A stretch of 64,000 nt of DNA, from assembly GCF_963678635.1 (NCBI RefSeq), contig NC_087068.1, positions 24,182,697 to 24,246,696 on the forward strand, written 5' to 3'. Source of the DNA: Symsagittifera roscoffensis (lineage: Eukaryota; Xenacoelomorpha; Acoela; Convolutidae). Positions 48,018 through 59,340 of this stretch are shown here, one piece after another (the stretch's first letter is position 1; each line of letters begins with the position of its first letter). The position numbers and the translations under genes were made by a program. Under the pieces are notes generated by a model, which saw only the letters and a program-made list of their open reading frames with translations, had not been told where the DNA came from and made no database searches.

Positions 48018-48584
48018 CTAAATCGGTTGAAGTCGATTACTGATGTATCTCCAGTCCAGTGAAGATGTTGAGTCCATGATGAAATTCAGGCGGTTGGCAA
48101 TGAAGATCCGGTGTCGTTGATTCGGCGAGTTTATCCAATGAAGAACTGTTGTACTATCTGTCCATAGTGTCGTACTGTCGATTCGTATGTCATGTTGTTC
48201 TTTGATGAAACGAGACAGTTTAGCTCCGTTAGTGGCGGCTTGAAGCTCGAGATTTGGAATTGTCATTCTGCTGATGGGTGCTACTCGGGTTTTTCCAATG
48301 ACGAACTTGAGTTCCGTTGTGTCGTCGTCGTATCTGATTCTGAGGTAAGCAACTGATGCTAAGGCAAGTTCGGAGGCGTCGCTGAATACATGGAGTTGGG
48401 TTTCCAGTATCTTCGTTTCTGGTTTGAAGTAAATCCGGGGCAGGCAGATGTCGTTGAATTGGCTTCGCTTGTCTATCCAATCGTTGAGGTCTGTTAAATG
48501 CTCCATGTTTAGAGGTTTGTCCCATTGAGGTCCATTACTCCAGGCATGTTGAAGTGATTGTCGTAGTCGAAATGTCAGTGGCAT
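48018..48584 (-). pseudogene. pol: BEL/Pao RNase H region
   Basis: MPLTFRLRQSLQHAW..., then LHVFSDASELALASVAYLRI, VIGKTRVAPISRMTIPNLEL and TLWTDSTTVLHWI, the BEL RNase H motifs. It stops at 48018 after DWRYISNR. The next segment continues in another frame (FSTWTRALRFTSYVLLF, about 47850-48010) with the usual ED-NPAD stretch missing. Confidence 0.88.
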
Positions 48585-49535
48585 CGTAATTCCAAGCGGT
48601 TCAAAGACTGAAGAGCAAACTTCAATAGTTTGCGCTGCGTTAAGTCCTTCTTGTCAATGGCGTGAAACTTCTTTGCTTCCACAAGAAAGACGTCCGTGTC
48701 TGGTTTCCATTTCACTCCAAGAACTCTTTCGAGGGGTCGTTCCTTCTTGGTGAGGCTGTCGCTGTTTTCCAAGTGGTTCGCGTTGACTGTTGTGAGGAAT
48801 TGTTGAGACTGTTGTGAGGAATTGTTGAGAGTTTGAGGTCCATTTTGTGAGGTTGAAACCTCCAAGGCTGAACATCTTTTGAAGGTCGTTCATTAACTGT
48901 GTCGCTTCCGTCGGTGTTGAAACGGCTTTGTATAGGTCGTCCATGTATATGTTGCGTTTTGTGATTTGCTCCAAGGCTGGATATTTGTCGGCATTGTCCT
49001 TCGCACATAGTCGAGTGGCGTAGCAGGCAACACATGGTGAGTCGGTAGCTCCGAAGATGTGGCGGGTGTATTGGAAGGTTGCGGGTTGTATTGGAAGGTC
49101 GTGCAAATACGGCTGGTCCTCTGGGCTCATGAAGACCTGCATGAACATTGCTTCAATGTCGGCAGAAATAGCGATTTGGTCCTCGCGAAATCGCATAACG
49201 ATTCCAGTAAGGTTTGTGAGGAGGTCTGGTCCAGTTAGTAGGTTGCTGTTGAGTGATACTCTTTTGTAGATGCTCGATGCATTAAGGACTCGGCGTACCT
49301 TGCCAGGTTTATTGATTTTTGTCACTGGATGATGAGGAAGGTACCATTTTCCTGTTGAGTCTTCATGGGAATAATCAACTTTGACTATGAAACCTTTCTG
49401 CAAGTCGATGTCGATGGTCTCCTGATATTTCTGTGCCATCTCGGTGTTTCTCTTCAGTCTGAGACGCTGGTTGTAAGGAGTACAAGGAGTGTAATTCTGG
49501 GACTGAGTCTGAGAAGCTGCTTGTAAGGAGTACAA
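48575..49535 (-). pseudogene. pol: BEL/Pao reverse transcriptase, frameshifted
   Basis: KWYLPHHPVTKINKPGKVRR, ISADIEAMFMQVFMSPEDQP, the IFGATDSPCVA block and the catalytic YMDD in NIYMDDLYKAV are all BEL/Pao-type. After FNLTKWTSNSQQFL a 22-bp tandem duplication (48787-48830) throws the frame off. The following part (ERPLERVLGVKWKPDTDVF) is in another frame. A ~50-bp duplication sits near the start (49472-49550). Confidence 0.88.
48787..48830. repeat. 22-bp tandem duplication inside BEL RT
   Basis: ACTGTTGTGAGGAATTGTTG(AG) occurs twice in a row. 22 bp is not a multiple of 3, so this breaks the frame. Confidence 0.85.
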
Positions 49536-49740
49536 GGAGTGTAATTCTTTTGATTACATGGAACCCTCGCAATTGTTGTAACAAAAAAAATGATTTTGAG
49601 TTTTTTTTTCTTTGGAACTTACAATAGAAAAAGTTGAAAAAAAGTAAACAATTGGTTAGTATAAGGATGGGTTCGTTGATTTTTCAAACAAAAAAACCTT
49701 GGTTTCGGTTTCTTTTTTTAAAAAAACTATTGTGCGCCAA

Positions 49741-49930
49741 TGACAATGGCAATACGTTTTGGATGATTAGGATTCCAATTTCAGATCGTAGTTCAGTTGT
49801 TTCTTTTTTAAATGATTTCTCTTGATTTTTGAGTTTTGAGTCGTTCAGTTTACTAATTTGGCGGCATATTCATGTCGAAAATGTGGCAAATTTAGGTTCG
49901 GCAAAGAAAAAAGTTCAAATGTCGTAGACA
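49741..49930 (-). repeat. 5' LTR of the BEL element
   Basis: 190 bp, same termini as 46268-46452. One base inside its internal edge (minus strand TGGCGCACAATAG, ending at 49739) is a plausible tRNA primer-binding site. Confidence 0.9.
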
Positions 49931-51840
49931 ATACATAAGCTTAAGATAAGCATCAAATCAATCAGTAGACTGACATGACTAAAGTCTGCATAAAATTGAA
50001 ACTTAAAACAGCGAAAGCAAAAGGAGCATCTTACAGTTTTAAGATTTGTTGTGCAACAGAGCTGTAAGTGCGAGGAGCAACTAAGTCTGTTACTCGCTCG
50101 AAGTTAGATTAAAACTTCAAAATTTGAACCAGTTTTTTTTGACACAGAGACAACTTTTGAAAAAAAAAACAATCGAATCACAGTTTAGAGTGCTTTGATG
50201 TAATATATTACTCGAACCATTCCAGTTATTAATTGGGGTACTTGATTTTTTTGTTTGAAAAAACAAAAAAGTTATGCACACTCAAACTGTTTTTTTTCTT
50301 CAAAATTTATTCAGTAATAAACAAAAATAAAAAACATGATTTAGTAATTAGAAAAAAAAAAAAAAAACTCCGCGAGTAACTTAGTACAAACATAACAGCC
50401 AGTAGCAGAAGATTTTTTTAGTTCTTTTGAAATATTTTTATGTAAAAATTTAATAATTGAAAATTTCATCAATTTTTTTTTTTTGAAAAAAGTTAGCAAA
50501 GAAAAGGAAAGTATTTTATCCAGAAAAAGAAACATTGATTACAATTCCAATCAAAAAATATTTAAAAAATCATAATAGAGAACTTTAAAAAATCATAATA
50601 TTAGTTTCCGGAAAAATTATAAACTAAGAGATGACACTACTATACATTTTTCAAACATTGGCATAGACTTTGCTAGAAACAATCCAACACAAATATACCG
50701 ACCAAACAAAAACTGTTTCGCATCAATTGATTTTTTATTCGGAATTATTATGCGCAAAAGAGGTTGTTGACATGTTTTTTTTATTAAAAAAAAAGTTTTG
50801 GTTGCCAGGCATTTTTGTGATTCCTGGGTTTTGCAAATGTTATACCGACTTTCATGCCTAATTTTGAGCGCACATAAATCTTTTTGCTTTTTTCTTCAGT
50901 TTTCCTCAGTTTTGAATTTTGGTTTTACGACTTAGCTTTTTGGAGGAATTCTCATTTTCATTTCTTTACAAAGAGAAGCAAAAACAACAGTTTTTTTCCG
51001 GCTTTGAGACACACGAAAACAAGCAGATTTTCGGTCCTAGGGCGCTCTTTCAAGTGAATTTTTTATAACAGATTTAGTTTTTTATAAATTAGATTGTGTA
51101 GTGATCTTGGTTAGAAAGAAATAGCTGTATTCATTAAAAGTGAAGGAAGAATCCATATTTTTGCAAATGAGGGAAATTTAATTCACATGTAAGGTTTAAC
51201 TGATCAAAATAATTTGTTGACACTAGAACACAATAAAAAAAAATAGGAAAAAAATTGCAAATTTTTTTAGTTATTTTTATTCAAAGACAACTGCTTTCGC
51301 GTATGCATAATTCACTATTGTATAACCTAATTTATCGATCTAATCACGCCCAAAAAGCGACTTGTGTTTGAAAAAACAGGAAAACCTTTATTTTTCAGTT
51401 TTCAATTGATGTGATTGGAACATTGTGTGCTGCTTGCACAGCAACCGACAACCCTTGTTATTTTTGGATGCTATTTCTTAAATTGTTAATCAAATCAGCG
51501 TCAAGATAAACGTATTGAGATAAAGTATGAATCACTTTGGTTTCTCTGGTCATAAACCCCGAAATGATGAAAAGTGAAAATGAAAACTTCCAGCAAAAAA
51601 TTGGATCGATTTTGCTTAAAAATAGTGGACTGATATCTCGAGCAAAGAATCAAATCAAAATAATGTAAAAATCGCGAGCACAATGTCAATTAAAAACGCA
51701 TTTGGTGCAAAATTCATGAAATTTACGCAGAAAGAACGCCAACAAAAAAAACTTTAACCGGCCCTATAATGATGTCTCGCGTTTCTTAAAAGAATCGACG
51801 TTTTCGATTTTCTTTTTTTTAGAAGGTATAACCTACAAGG

Positions 51841-51934
51841 CCCCTCGGATGTATTAATTTATAAAGATAGACGACCAAATCAAAGTTTGAAGTTTGGTCT
51901 GGTTGCCTACCCTTAAAACAATCCATCCGAGGGG
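51841..51934. repeat. Nested inverted repeat (hairpin)
   Basis: CCCCTCGGATG (51841-51851) pairs perfectly with CATCCGAGGGG (51924-51934). Inside, GACCAAA pairs with TTTGGTC around CAAAGTTTGAAG. Confidence 0.75.
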
Positions 51935-53369
51935 TCTTTTTGGTTAAGCAAATAATAAAGTCTTTTTTCACTTAATAAAGAAAAATTTGTTTGAAAAACA
52001 ATTACAAAATTTTCATTTGTAAAATTGATTGTTAAATCAATTCATTTACAAATCCCGTCAAGTTGTTAAGTAAAGATTTGAACCGAATACAAAAAAACTG
52101 CAAGTACGTAAAATCCCCTGGAACGGGGGGTATTCTCATTATGCAGAAATCGACTGATGGAAAACTTTAAACCAATCAGAATCCACAGATGTTACTATAA
52201 ACTAGATGGCTTTTGCTCAAAACCAAACTCATTCTTAACAGAAAATGGATTATAGCAGCAAAACAAAAATTTGGTGCACTTTTCTTGCAGATAAACAAAA
52301 AAAATTTCTTTTTTAGTTTGATTTTCAATTTTTTAACAATCGGTGTTAGATTTTGCCAATGCTCCACTTAAATTTTGCAAAATTTGAAAACATTTTTGTG
52401 TTTCTTTTCTAATCAGACAATATTTGTATTAATATCCCAGATTTATTCAATTTATATGAGATTTCCGTGATTTTTTTTCTCAATTTTACAATACTCAATT
52501 CTAATTTACTGAAAATAACTGACAAAAAAGTTCCAAAATTCGGTCCCTCCATCGCGAGGGACGCCCACATCTGGAACGGTTCTAGGACAACAAGACAACG
52601 GGACTTCAAGCCGAAATTTCAACCTCACAAGCACCTCAAAGCGCTAAATTTTCATTAGTAAAAAGTTTCATTTAGAAAAAACAGCAAGTTTAGTTCATAG
52701 TAAGTGTTCCTCGTGACAATGCTCCACTTAAGAGGGTCATCAGATAGTTAGATCAGCCGGATTGTGAAGCGCATAAATCATACACTTGAAAAAAACCTTC
52801 AATAAAAAATAAGATTTTTTTAATTTTCCTAAACATTAATTAGAGGCCCAAAAATTTAAAAAAGCCATTAACTTGTAGAAAAAAAGCTCAAGAAATTGAG
52901 AATTTTTTCAAAGCGTTTTTCAAACAACTGATAATTTGTAACTTTTTGACAAAACGTTTGGCCTGAAAATCCTAATTATTCGATTTGGCTTGAAGTCCCG
53001 TCGGCTTGATCCCCGGCAACCTTTGGAACATTTCGGAAGACCATTGATACGCTTGTCTGATTTCAAAACTCAACTATATTCTAAACATACATAAGGTGCT
53101 AGGGGTTTTAGCAGACCAGTTTTTTTAGCAGACCGGTGTTTTTAGCAGACTCAAAATATTTAAAAAGTGTGATAGCTAACTTCAAACGCGGCATTGGCGA
53201 TTAGCGACCACTTGCTCCGCTGCGCTTCAATTTAACACAAGTGCTATTGTGCGCGTAACCCTCTGTTTGCCGCTAATTTTGACTGTTGTGTTTTTGAAGT
53301 TGATAGTTTTATTGAAAAATTGCAAGATAATTGTCTTAATTGGGGAAGCTTGGCCCCAGACCGGAGGCG

Positions 53370-53722
53370 GAGCAAAAAGCAGAATGGTCCAAGAGCAGAA
53401 TGGGTCAATGAGCAGAAAAACAGAGAAAAATACTAACGTTCATTGATTAATACGGGCTAATTGATAAAATAAGTATTATAATCGTCAAAATTACTTAGAA
53501 AACGCATAAAATATGCATGAATTGAAAAACTTTTTCAAATTTTTCCAAAAAGAATTTTAAAAAAAGTCTCGATTGAATTATTCAAATTATGCATAAACTA
53601 TTGCTTCTTTGGTAAAATTGACAATTTTTATACTTAACTTACCTGTAAGCTTATAAAATTTGATATTTGTGTTTTTCTGCTCTTGGATCCATTCTCCTCT
53701 TAGACCATTTTGCTTATTGACT
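53370..53722. repeat. Inverted repeat, arms ~48 bp
   Basis: 53370-53418 (AGCAGAATGGTCC, AGAATGGGTC, GAGCAGAAAAACA) is approximately the reverse complement of 53676-53722. TTTTAGCAGACC is tandemly repeated at 53109-53152. Confidence 0.65.
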
Positions 53723-53792
53723 GGCCACCGCGCAAACCTTTGTTTTGCTGCTAATTTAGACCGTTGTATTTTTAGTTTCTAGGACAAACAAG

Positions 53793-53846
53793 CCGATGGG
53801 ACTTCAAGCCGGCGGGACTTCAAGCCGAAGGGACTTCAGGCCGAAA
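53793..53846. repeat. Short tandem repeat, ~17-bp unit
   Basis: GGGACTTCAAGCCG(G/A) in three consecutive variants. Single copies are at 52599-52616 and, inverted, at about 52987-53003. Confidence 0.8.
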
Positions 53847-53886
53847 TTTAAACTTTACCTTCACCTAAGCCACTATTTTTTTTATC

Positions 53887-54086
53887 NNNNNNNNNNNNNN
53901 NNNNNNNNNNNNNNNNNNNNNNNNNNNNNNNNNNNNNNNNNNNNNNNNNNNNNNNNNNNNNNNNNNNNNNNNNNNNNNNNNNNNNNNNNNNNNNNNNNNN
54001 NNNNNNNNNNNNNNNNNNNNNNNNNNNNNNNNNNNNNNNNNNNNNNNNNNNNNNNNNNNNNNNNNNNNNNNNNNNNNNNNNNNNNN
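53887..54086. other. Assembly gap, 200 N
   Basis: Exactly 200 unknown bases, the size of a conventional scaffold spacer. ORFs crossing it are artefacts. The true distance is unknown. Confidence 0.99.
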
Positions 54087-54820
54087 CATTCACTGGTTTT
54101 CTGTTGATGTGGCCTTGCTGGTTATTCCCGGTGGCATTCTGTCTCCAATGGTGAAACTTGTTTCGCTCGAATTTCGATACACCACCGCTCACCCTTTTGA
54201 ACAGCATCTCTCCCCTTTCTTTCATCACCGCAAACTGAAGGGCATCAGTGGGACTCATTGTGTCCATACAAAGCTGTTTTCGAACCTCCTCATGCTTCAT
54301 ACTGAATATTAAAATGTCTCTCACTATCGACTATTCCTTGGAGCCAAAATCGCAGCCTCTGGCTAGGTCAATAGGATCTCCAAAAAAACTGCTGCAATCC
54401 TTCATTATTCCAATGTTTACGTCATTTTTTTCCTATTGGGATTTTTCTGAAAGAAGAATCATTGCCCCTGTTTTCTCAACGATAAGAACATCTTCGACTT
54501 CAGTCGCTTGTCTGCCTCTCCTATCGTGGTTCCTCGATACAACTGTCTCTCTTTGCACGACTGACGAGTTTCTTCCTCTCTCCATACTCTTATCGCATCT
54601 GCATTATGTGCTCCTCTGACGACTCTTGCCTGTGCATCTTCTGTACCTGCTGGTTCTTCTAGTGTTGGATACAATTTTTCCGGTTGGGTACTGATGTCTA
54701 ATAAATCATCGATGTCGAATTCCTCTTTAGCATTGACGACTAACTGAAATGTTTGAGCCCAGTCTTCCTATGAATTGGCGGTTCCTGGCATGATTCAAGC
54801 TGAGATGGGTTCGTACTTTG
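54087..54820 (-). pseudogene. gag: Decayed Ty3/gypsy gag fragment, left copy
   Basis: Minus-strand reading HEEVRKQLCMDTMSPTDALQ ... FKRVSGGVSKFERNKFH resembles the gag segment before the zinc knuckles. It is a near-copy of 61022-61800. Truncated by the assembly gap. Confidence 0.65.
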
Positions 54821-54833
54821 TCTTTTAAATAGT

Positions 54834-55793
54834 CCATAGGGGGATGATTTCTGTAAAAAAGTATCTGAAAAAATTTTTTTAACTTTTTTTGAAATTTTCA
54901 TTAATTTTTTTAAAAAGCAAAAGCAACTATATAGACCTTAGCGGGCAGTCAGAAAAACACTCAGCGCAGTCGTAACATTCACTCTCTTACTTCGTTGTGT
55001 TCTTGAACGCTCTTGTTGTCAATTTTGATGATACCAAACTCAATTTAAATGGCTGAAAATTTTGTCATATATTTTATATGTGGACTAAATTTATCTGCGA
55101 GTGCTCATTGTTTATCCTTCAAACATTGCTTTTGCTGCTTTCTGGTAGGTCTAATTTTTTATGGTGTTGCATAATTCAAGATTAGTTTTCTCTAATCAAA
55201 AGTAAAAGGGGCGAAAAAGCGCAAAACATCAAATGTTCACGAATAAAAAATTTAAAATGGTGCTGTACGACCTGACGGCATCAAATTACAACCAAGTATG
55301 ACACGATCGGTAGAGGAAAATTGGGATAATTTGATCAGCCATTGGAATGCTCGTCAGTTTACTCAATCACGTTTCAGTCCAATAATTGCAAAAAATTTTG
55401 AAGGAGTTCACGGACATGCCCATGAAGCGGTAGCTCAAGGCAGAGGCGGTGCAAGCTCGTTTGATTTACCCACAAAGCAACCATTTAAAAGAGCAAAAAC
55501 TTACCTGAATGTCAGTTTGGATGGTTCTTTGTTACCGTTTTATAGATGATTGGCACAGATAATCATCACAAATGATGGAAGCTTTCAACTACGCCCATAA
55601 GTGTATTTTTAAAAAATAATCTTATGGGATGAACTGAAAAAAAACCAATGTTGCATCTTTTGAGTAAAGCAAGGAGTGAGTATCTTTCCAACGCTACGAA
55701 CGTGATGTTGGAGGAATCTATTTGTCTATGAGAATATCAAGCTTTTGAACCCCTGCATCAGTTGTTGCATCTCCGTTGATTTATACAGGAACG
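54834..55793. repeat. ~0.95-kb direct repeat, probable LTR, left copy
   Basis: Matches 62929-63884 at roughly 90 percent by eye, starting around ATAGTCCATAGG.GGATGATTTCTG and ending GATTTATACAG(G/A)AACGA. Candidate TG...CA ends can be found inside, but I see no certain target duplication. It sits between pol and gag fragments, as an LTR shared by tandem elements would. Confidence 0.65.
55298..55549 (+). CDS. 83-codon ORF, unknown, left copy
   Basis: MTRSVEENWDNLISHWNARQ ... GRGGASSFDLPTKQPF... to a TGA. It is on the strand opposite the gypsy remains and inside the LTR-like repeat. The paralogue at 63385 has the same length with no indels. Of 11 base differences, about 9 change the amino acid, which argues against strong purifying selection. 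Function unknown. Confidence 0.35.
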   Translation: MTRSVEENWDNLISHWNARQFTQSRFSPIIAKNFEGVHGHAHEAVAQGRGGASSFDLPTKQPFKRAKTYLNVSLDGSLLPFYR

Positions 55794-56600
55794 ATTAGTA
55801 TAATTTGTATCTGAAATATATTTCATAACTATTGCGCAATAACTTTATTTGTAATTACGTAAAAACTTAAGCCATTCATTCCTTATATATGGGTACTGTT
55901 GCTCCAATGAAGTTGCTCCCTTGTTTAAAGTTCTTCCTTATTTGTTAGAGATGGGTTTGTTTTATCATAAATTTATTCTATTTTGTTCAATGTTCTACTT
56001 CGAATTTAAATTTGCTCTTATTCAATTTTCCGTTCGGGAGTTTGACCCTTTCACCACCCAAAGAGCTTTTCTTGGATTTGTTTTTTGGCGTCCATTTTGG
56101 GCCGATCTTTTCACTTGCTTCAAAAGAAAGCGTGACAAAAGAACAATGTTGGATTTTAGAGTCCTGACCGGTTCAGTACAAGTTGCCCGAAAAGTGCCTG
56201 TTCGAGAGTGCCGAAAACTCTTTTCAAAACAAGGTTTTACGCAGATTGAGGACAAAACAAGCCGTGAAAACTAAGGAAGGCGTTCAAGAGCGTGAAAGTG
56301 TTCCTAACGTCCGTGTAGAAATACGTTTAACTTAACAAAAGAGTTTACAAGGATAACATTCCAATTTTAAATGGACACGTTAGCCACTTGCTATCTGCAG
56401 TTCCAACGCTCTCCACAGCGTAGACCCTGACCACGTTACTTAAATACCACGCGTAAAAAAAGTTCTTTAACATAAGTTACATCATCAGTTAAACAGTCTC
56501 CACTACATTCCCCCGTCAACAAAATCAAGAACATCATAATAAACATTTAAGTTACTGCACTAAGTACTTTATCAGTCAATTTTAAAATTACACTTAGATG
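55794..56600. other. Region between LTR-like repeat and pol remnants
   Basis: Holds overlapping ORFs on both strands at 55921-56274 (+, 117 codons) and 56022-56255 (-, 77 codons). I recognise neither. The minus one has the right orientation to be a 3' remnant of the gypsy element. Confidence 0.35.
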
Positions 56601-56604
56601 AAAT

Positions 56605-57832
56605 GAAGGTCAGAGAATTCCAATCGGCCATTTTTCCCCTCTCGGATATCTGCCGCTGGCCCTCCTCGGTCATACTAAGGGCCGACACTTCATCCGCGAT
56701 GATGTCTTTTCTGCCAAATCGTGGACCACTGGTAAAGCCACTGTTACCGCCGGCGGCGTAGCTAACTGTTGATCAACCGTTGGCAATGTTTGATTTATTA
56801 TTGGACATGAGTCTGGTCCACTAATGTATGCCGACAAAAAGATCATTTGTTGATTCCCCTAAGTGTCTTTTGAAAGACTTTTGATTTCTGCACTAGTAAG
56901 TCGGCGTGACACAAAAACTGCCATTCCTAGTTTTGTCGCCAATTTGTCTAATAATGCGCAACCTGCCTTGTCAATTGACTCCTTCATCCTCTGAATTTCC
57001 GCCTGTGCCGCACCAACGAGTTTTCCAAGCACCGGATTCTTACTACTATTCCGTATGCGCGCCTCCAGACCCTGGTATAACGCCTGTAGTCAAATTCCGT
57101 CCATATTGTTATCATGGGCATCGACAACTTTTCGTATACCGATAATGTGCTTTGTAACCACACAATTTGTCAAGCGCATCCACGAAGTTCCCCGACACGT
57201 TCTCGTCTATATCAAAGTAAAGGACTTCGGCAGTACGCTTCTTCGGACTCGGTATTTTTTTTGGGCTTTTATTGATTTACGTTACAGAACTCAAAGTTTA
57301 AATTTAATTAAAATGAAGTTCAGAATTCTAATCGATCTTTTTTCCCCTCTCGGATCAGCCCCCATATGCGGCATAAGTTGGCACTTCACAATTTCTCCAA
57401 CTTTTTCAATATCTGCCGCTGGCTCTCCTCGGTCATACTAATGGCCGACATTTCATTCGCGATGTCCTAATCGACTGTGGCCATTGCTCCACTGGAGTCA
57501 CCGCTGATGTCTGCTTTGCCAGAAAGCATAGGTCCACCGTCCTGATCCTCTGGTGGCTTTGCTGCCAAATCGTGGACCACTGATATAACCATTGTTACCG
57601 CTTATAACGCGTATAGTCGAATTTCTTCTACCTCATTATCATGGGCATTTACAACAATTGGTATACCGTTGGTGTGCTTTGTAAACCGACGCAATTTGTC
57701 AAGCACATCCACAAAGTGCCCCAACCCGTTCTTGACCCTATCAAAGTAAGTGTCTTCGGCAAAACGCTTCTCCGGACTCGGTAACTTTTTCGGGCTAATC
57801 GACAATATCTTAGATAGCACCCACTCTGCCAC
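56605..57832 (-). pseudogene. pol: Decayed gypsy pol 3' end, present twice
   Basis: The best-preserved reading is 57602-57832 (EWVLSKILSISPKKLPSPEK ... ANDNEVEEIR-type integrase C-terminal region). A diverged duplicate of the same segment occupies about 56605-57255. Shared landmarks are TGCCGCTGGC(C/T)CTCCTCGGTC, GCCAAATCGTGGACCACTG and TTATCATGGGCAT. Confidence 0.6.
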
Positions 57833-57849
57833 CTGAGCTCACCCTCGTG

Positions 57850-58643
57850 GTCTGCTAACAGTTTTACAGCCCGAATTGCCAGGGGTCACTTGCAATAGTA
57901 CATTAAGTTCCCTTCTGAATTGTCCCTGGTCGTAACCACATTAATCCCCTTAGTTTCAGTCGTATTCGCATTTTTCTAATAGGAGCAAAAACTAACTGAA
58001 TGTTGTTGGTTGTAAAATATTTGCGTACCAATTGCGCTACGGATTCCGACCTTTAGTCTGCACGAATGGCTCCTGGGATCGTGTGAAGTGCAATGTAGTT
58101 TTCAAGAAATTCTTTTATCAAGTTTTGCCTTTGTTGTCGTATTGATTTTTTTGAAGGAAGTCTTGAAAAACTATCAATGCAAATTAGGTAATACCTATTA
58201 TTACCGCATACCGGCGGTAGCGGACATGAAAAGCCAACTGTAATTCTTGATTAAAATCTTCTAAGAGACGTCCCTCTACGGAATTACCGACTTCGATTTC
58301 TTACCCGATTTTACCCACTCCTTGCACTTGGCCGTGTGCCGTTTGTACAGCCGCATCATAACTGGTGCTCTAAGTAGAGGTAGCATAGCGATTCTATCTT
58401 TGAGAACGAGAATTCCATGCGAACTATGGAACTTACACGTTATTGGTTGAAATGGTGATATAAGGTTTTGATTTGGTCGTAATTTATTGCAATTAACGCT
58501 TCAACTATGCAATTGAGAATTTCATCAGCTTTCGTAGGAGTTGCGATAAATTCTGCATCAAAGAATTCAGCCCAATCGAATAAGGAATTCGGGAACATTG
58601 CCAGCGAGATAATACTGGTATCAGCCGTTGGCTGTGTACTCAA
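57850..58643 (-). pseudogene. pol: Decayed gypsy integrase
   Basis: Broken minus-strand reading: a linker with DEILNCIVEALIAINYDQIK, a zinc-like YKRHTAKCKEWVKSGKK stretch, and IDSFSRLPSKK with LENYIALHTIPGAIRAD corresponding to the integrase core. Many stops and frameshifts. Confidence 0.55.
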
Positions 58644-58834
58644 CGTTGTCCCATGGACATTAATCGACGGTAAATTTGAGTCTCCTGCCCGTCACTCCTC
58701 CGGTTTTAAAGTCTTTACTCAAACTGCTTTTTGCCAATGTGTTTAATAATTTACATATGAAACAATTCTCTGCGCGCAAGTGATTTGATGTAAAAATTTG
58801 ATGTAATGACAGTGCTAGAACATTTCGATCAGTG

Positions 58835-59340
58835 CTAAAACGCTTTTTTGGTGCACATTCCCTTCGTTGACGTAACTCTCGTTGCGATTTTGAGCATTAC
58901 GTCAATATTCAGATTGTGCTTTCTAGTGTTGCTCGAGGCCAACGGTTGCAACAGCTTATTCATTCTATCAATTTGTGCCACAACAAAAGTGTAACCTAAC
59001 TCCGACACTAACGGGGCGATTCCTGCAAAGTGCCTAGATAAATAAGCAGCTAACGCAATATGCTGTCCATGGATATGCTCTATTCCTTTGTTGTAGTATT
59101 CTTTTCCTCTGACAAGCATGACAAAAACGCCTTATGACCTGTAACACTTTTGAATGGAGCACTAAATAAGTAGTTCTGATAGCGCGTCACGGCCCAAACG
59201 ACAGCTAATGCTTCCATTTAATAAATGATATGTTTTAGCTCAGCTTCATTCAAAAATCTTGAAGCATATGAGATAGGTCTCCCCCATCCATCGGCTCAAA
59301 GCTGATCCAAGGCAGCCCCAAAACATTTTTTTCGAAGCGT
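58835..59340 (-). pseudogene. pol: Decayed gypsy RNase H and tether
   Basis: EALAVVWAVTRYQNYLFSAP and, in 58835-59119, IEHIHGQHIALAAYLSRHFA followed by SELGYTFVVAQIDRMNKLL. This is the RNase H end and the 'LTDYLSR'-type tether typical of Ty3/gypsy pol. Confidence 0.7.

Larger units (their letters stand above)
46268..49930 (-). mobile_element. BEL/Pao LTR retrotransposon, internally deleted
   Basis: 3.66 kb with LTRs 46268-46452 and 49741-49930 (TG...CA) and a perfect 5-bp target duplication ATACA (46263-46267 and 49931-49935). The interior holds only RT, RNase H and integrase. Gag, protease and the start of pol, several kb in full elements, are gone, leaving about 180 bp between the 5' LTR and RT. 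Frameshifts split pol. LTRs differ by about 6 substitutions plus two indels, older than the gypsy copy at 12129. Not able to move on its own. Confidence 0.93.
49936..53886. other. AT-rich intergenic region
   Basis: No gene seen in about 4 kb. It contains a repeat copy at 51412-51460, a nested hairpin at 51841-51934, short tandem repeats and an inverted pair at 53100-53850. The many 60-66 codon ORFs are Lys/Phe-rich products of A/T runs. Confidence 0.65.

Noticed and set aside
53848-54324. ORFs running through the run of N on both strands
   Set aside because: They are open only because N codons are not stops.
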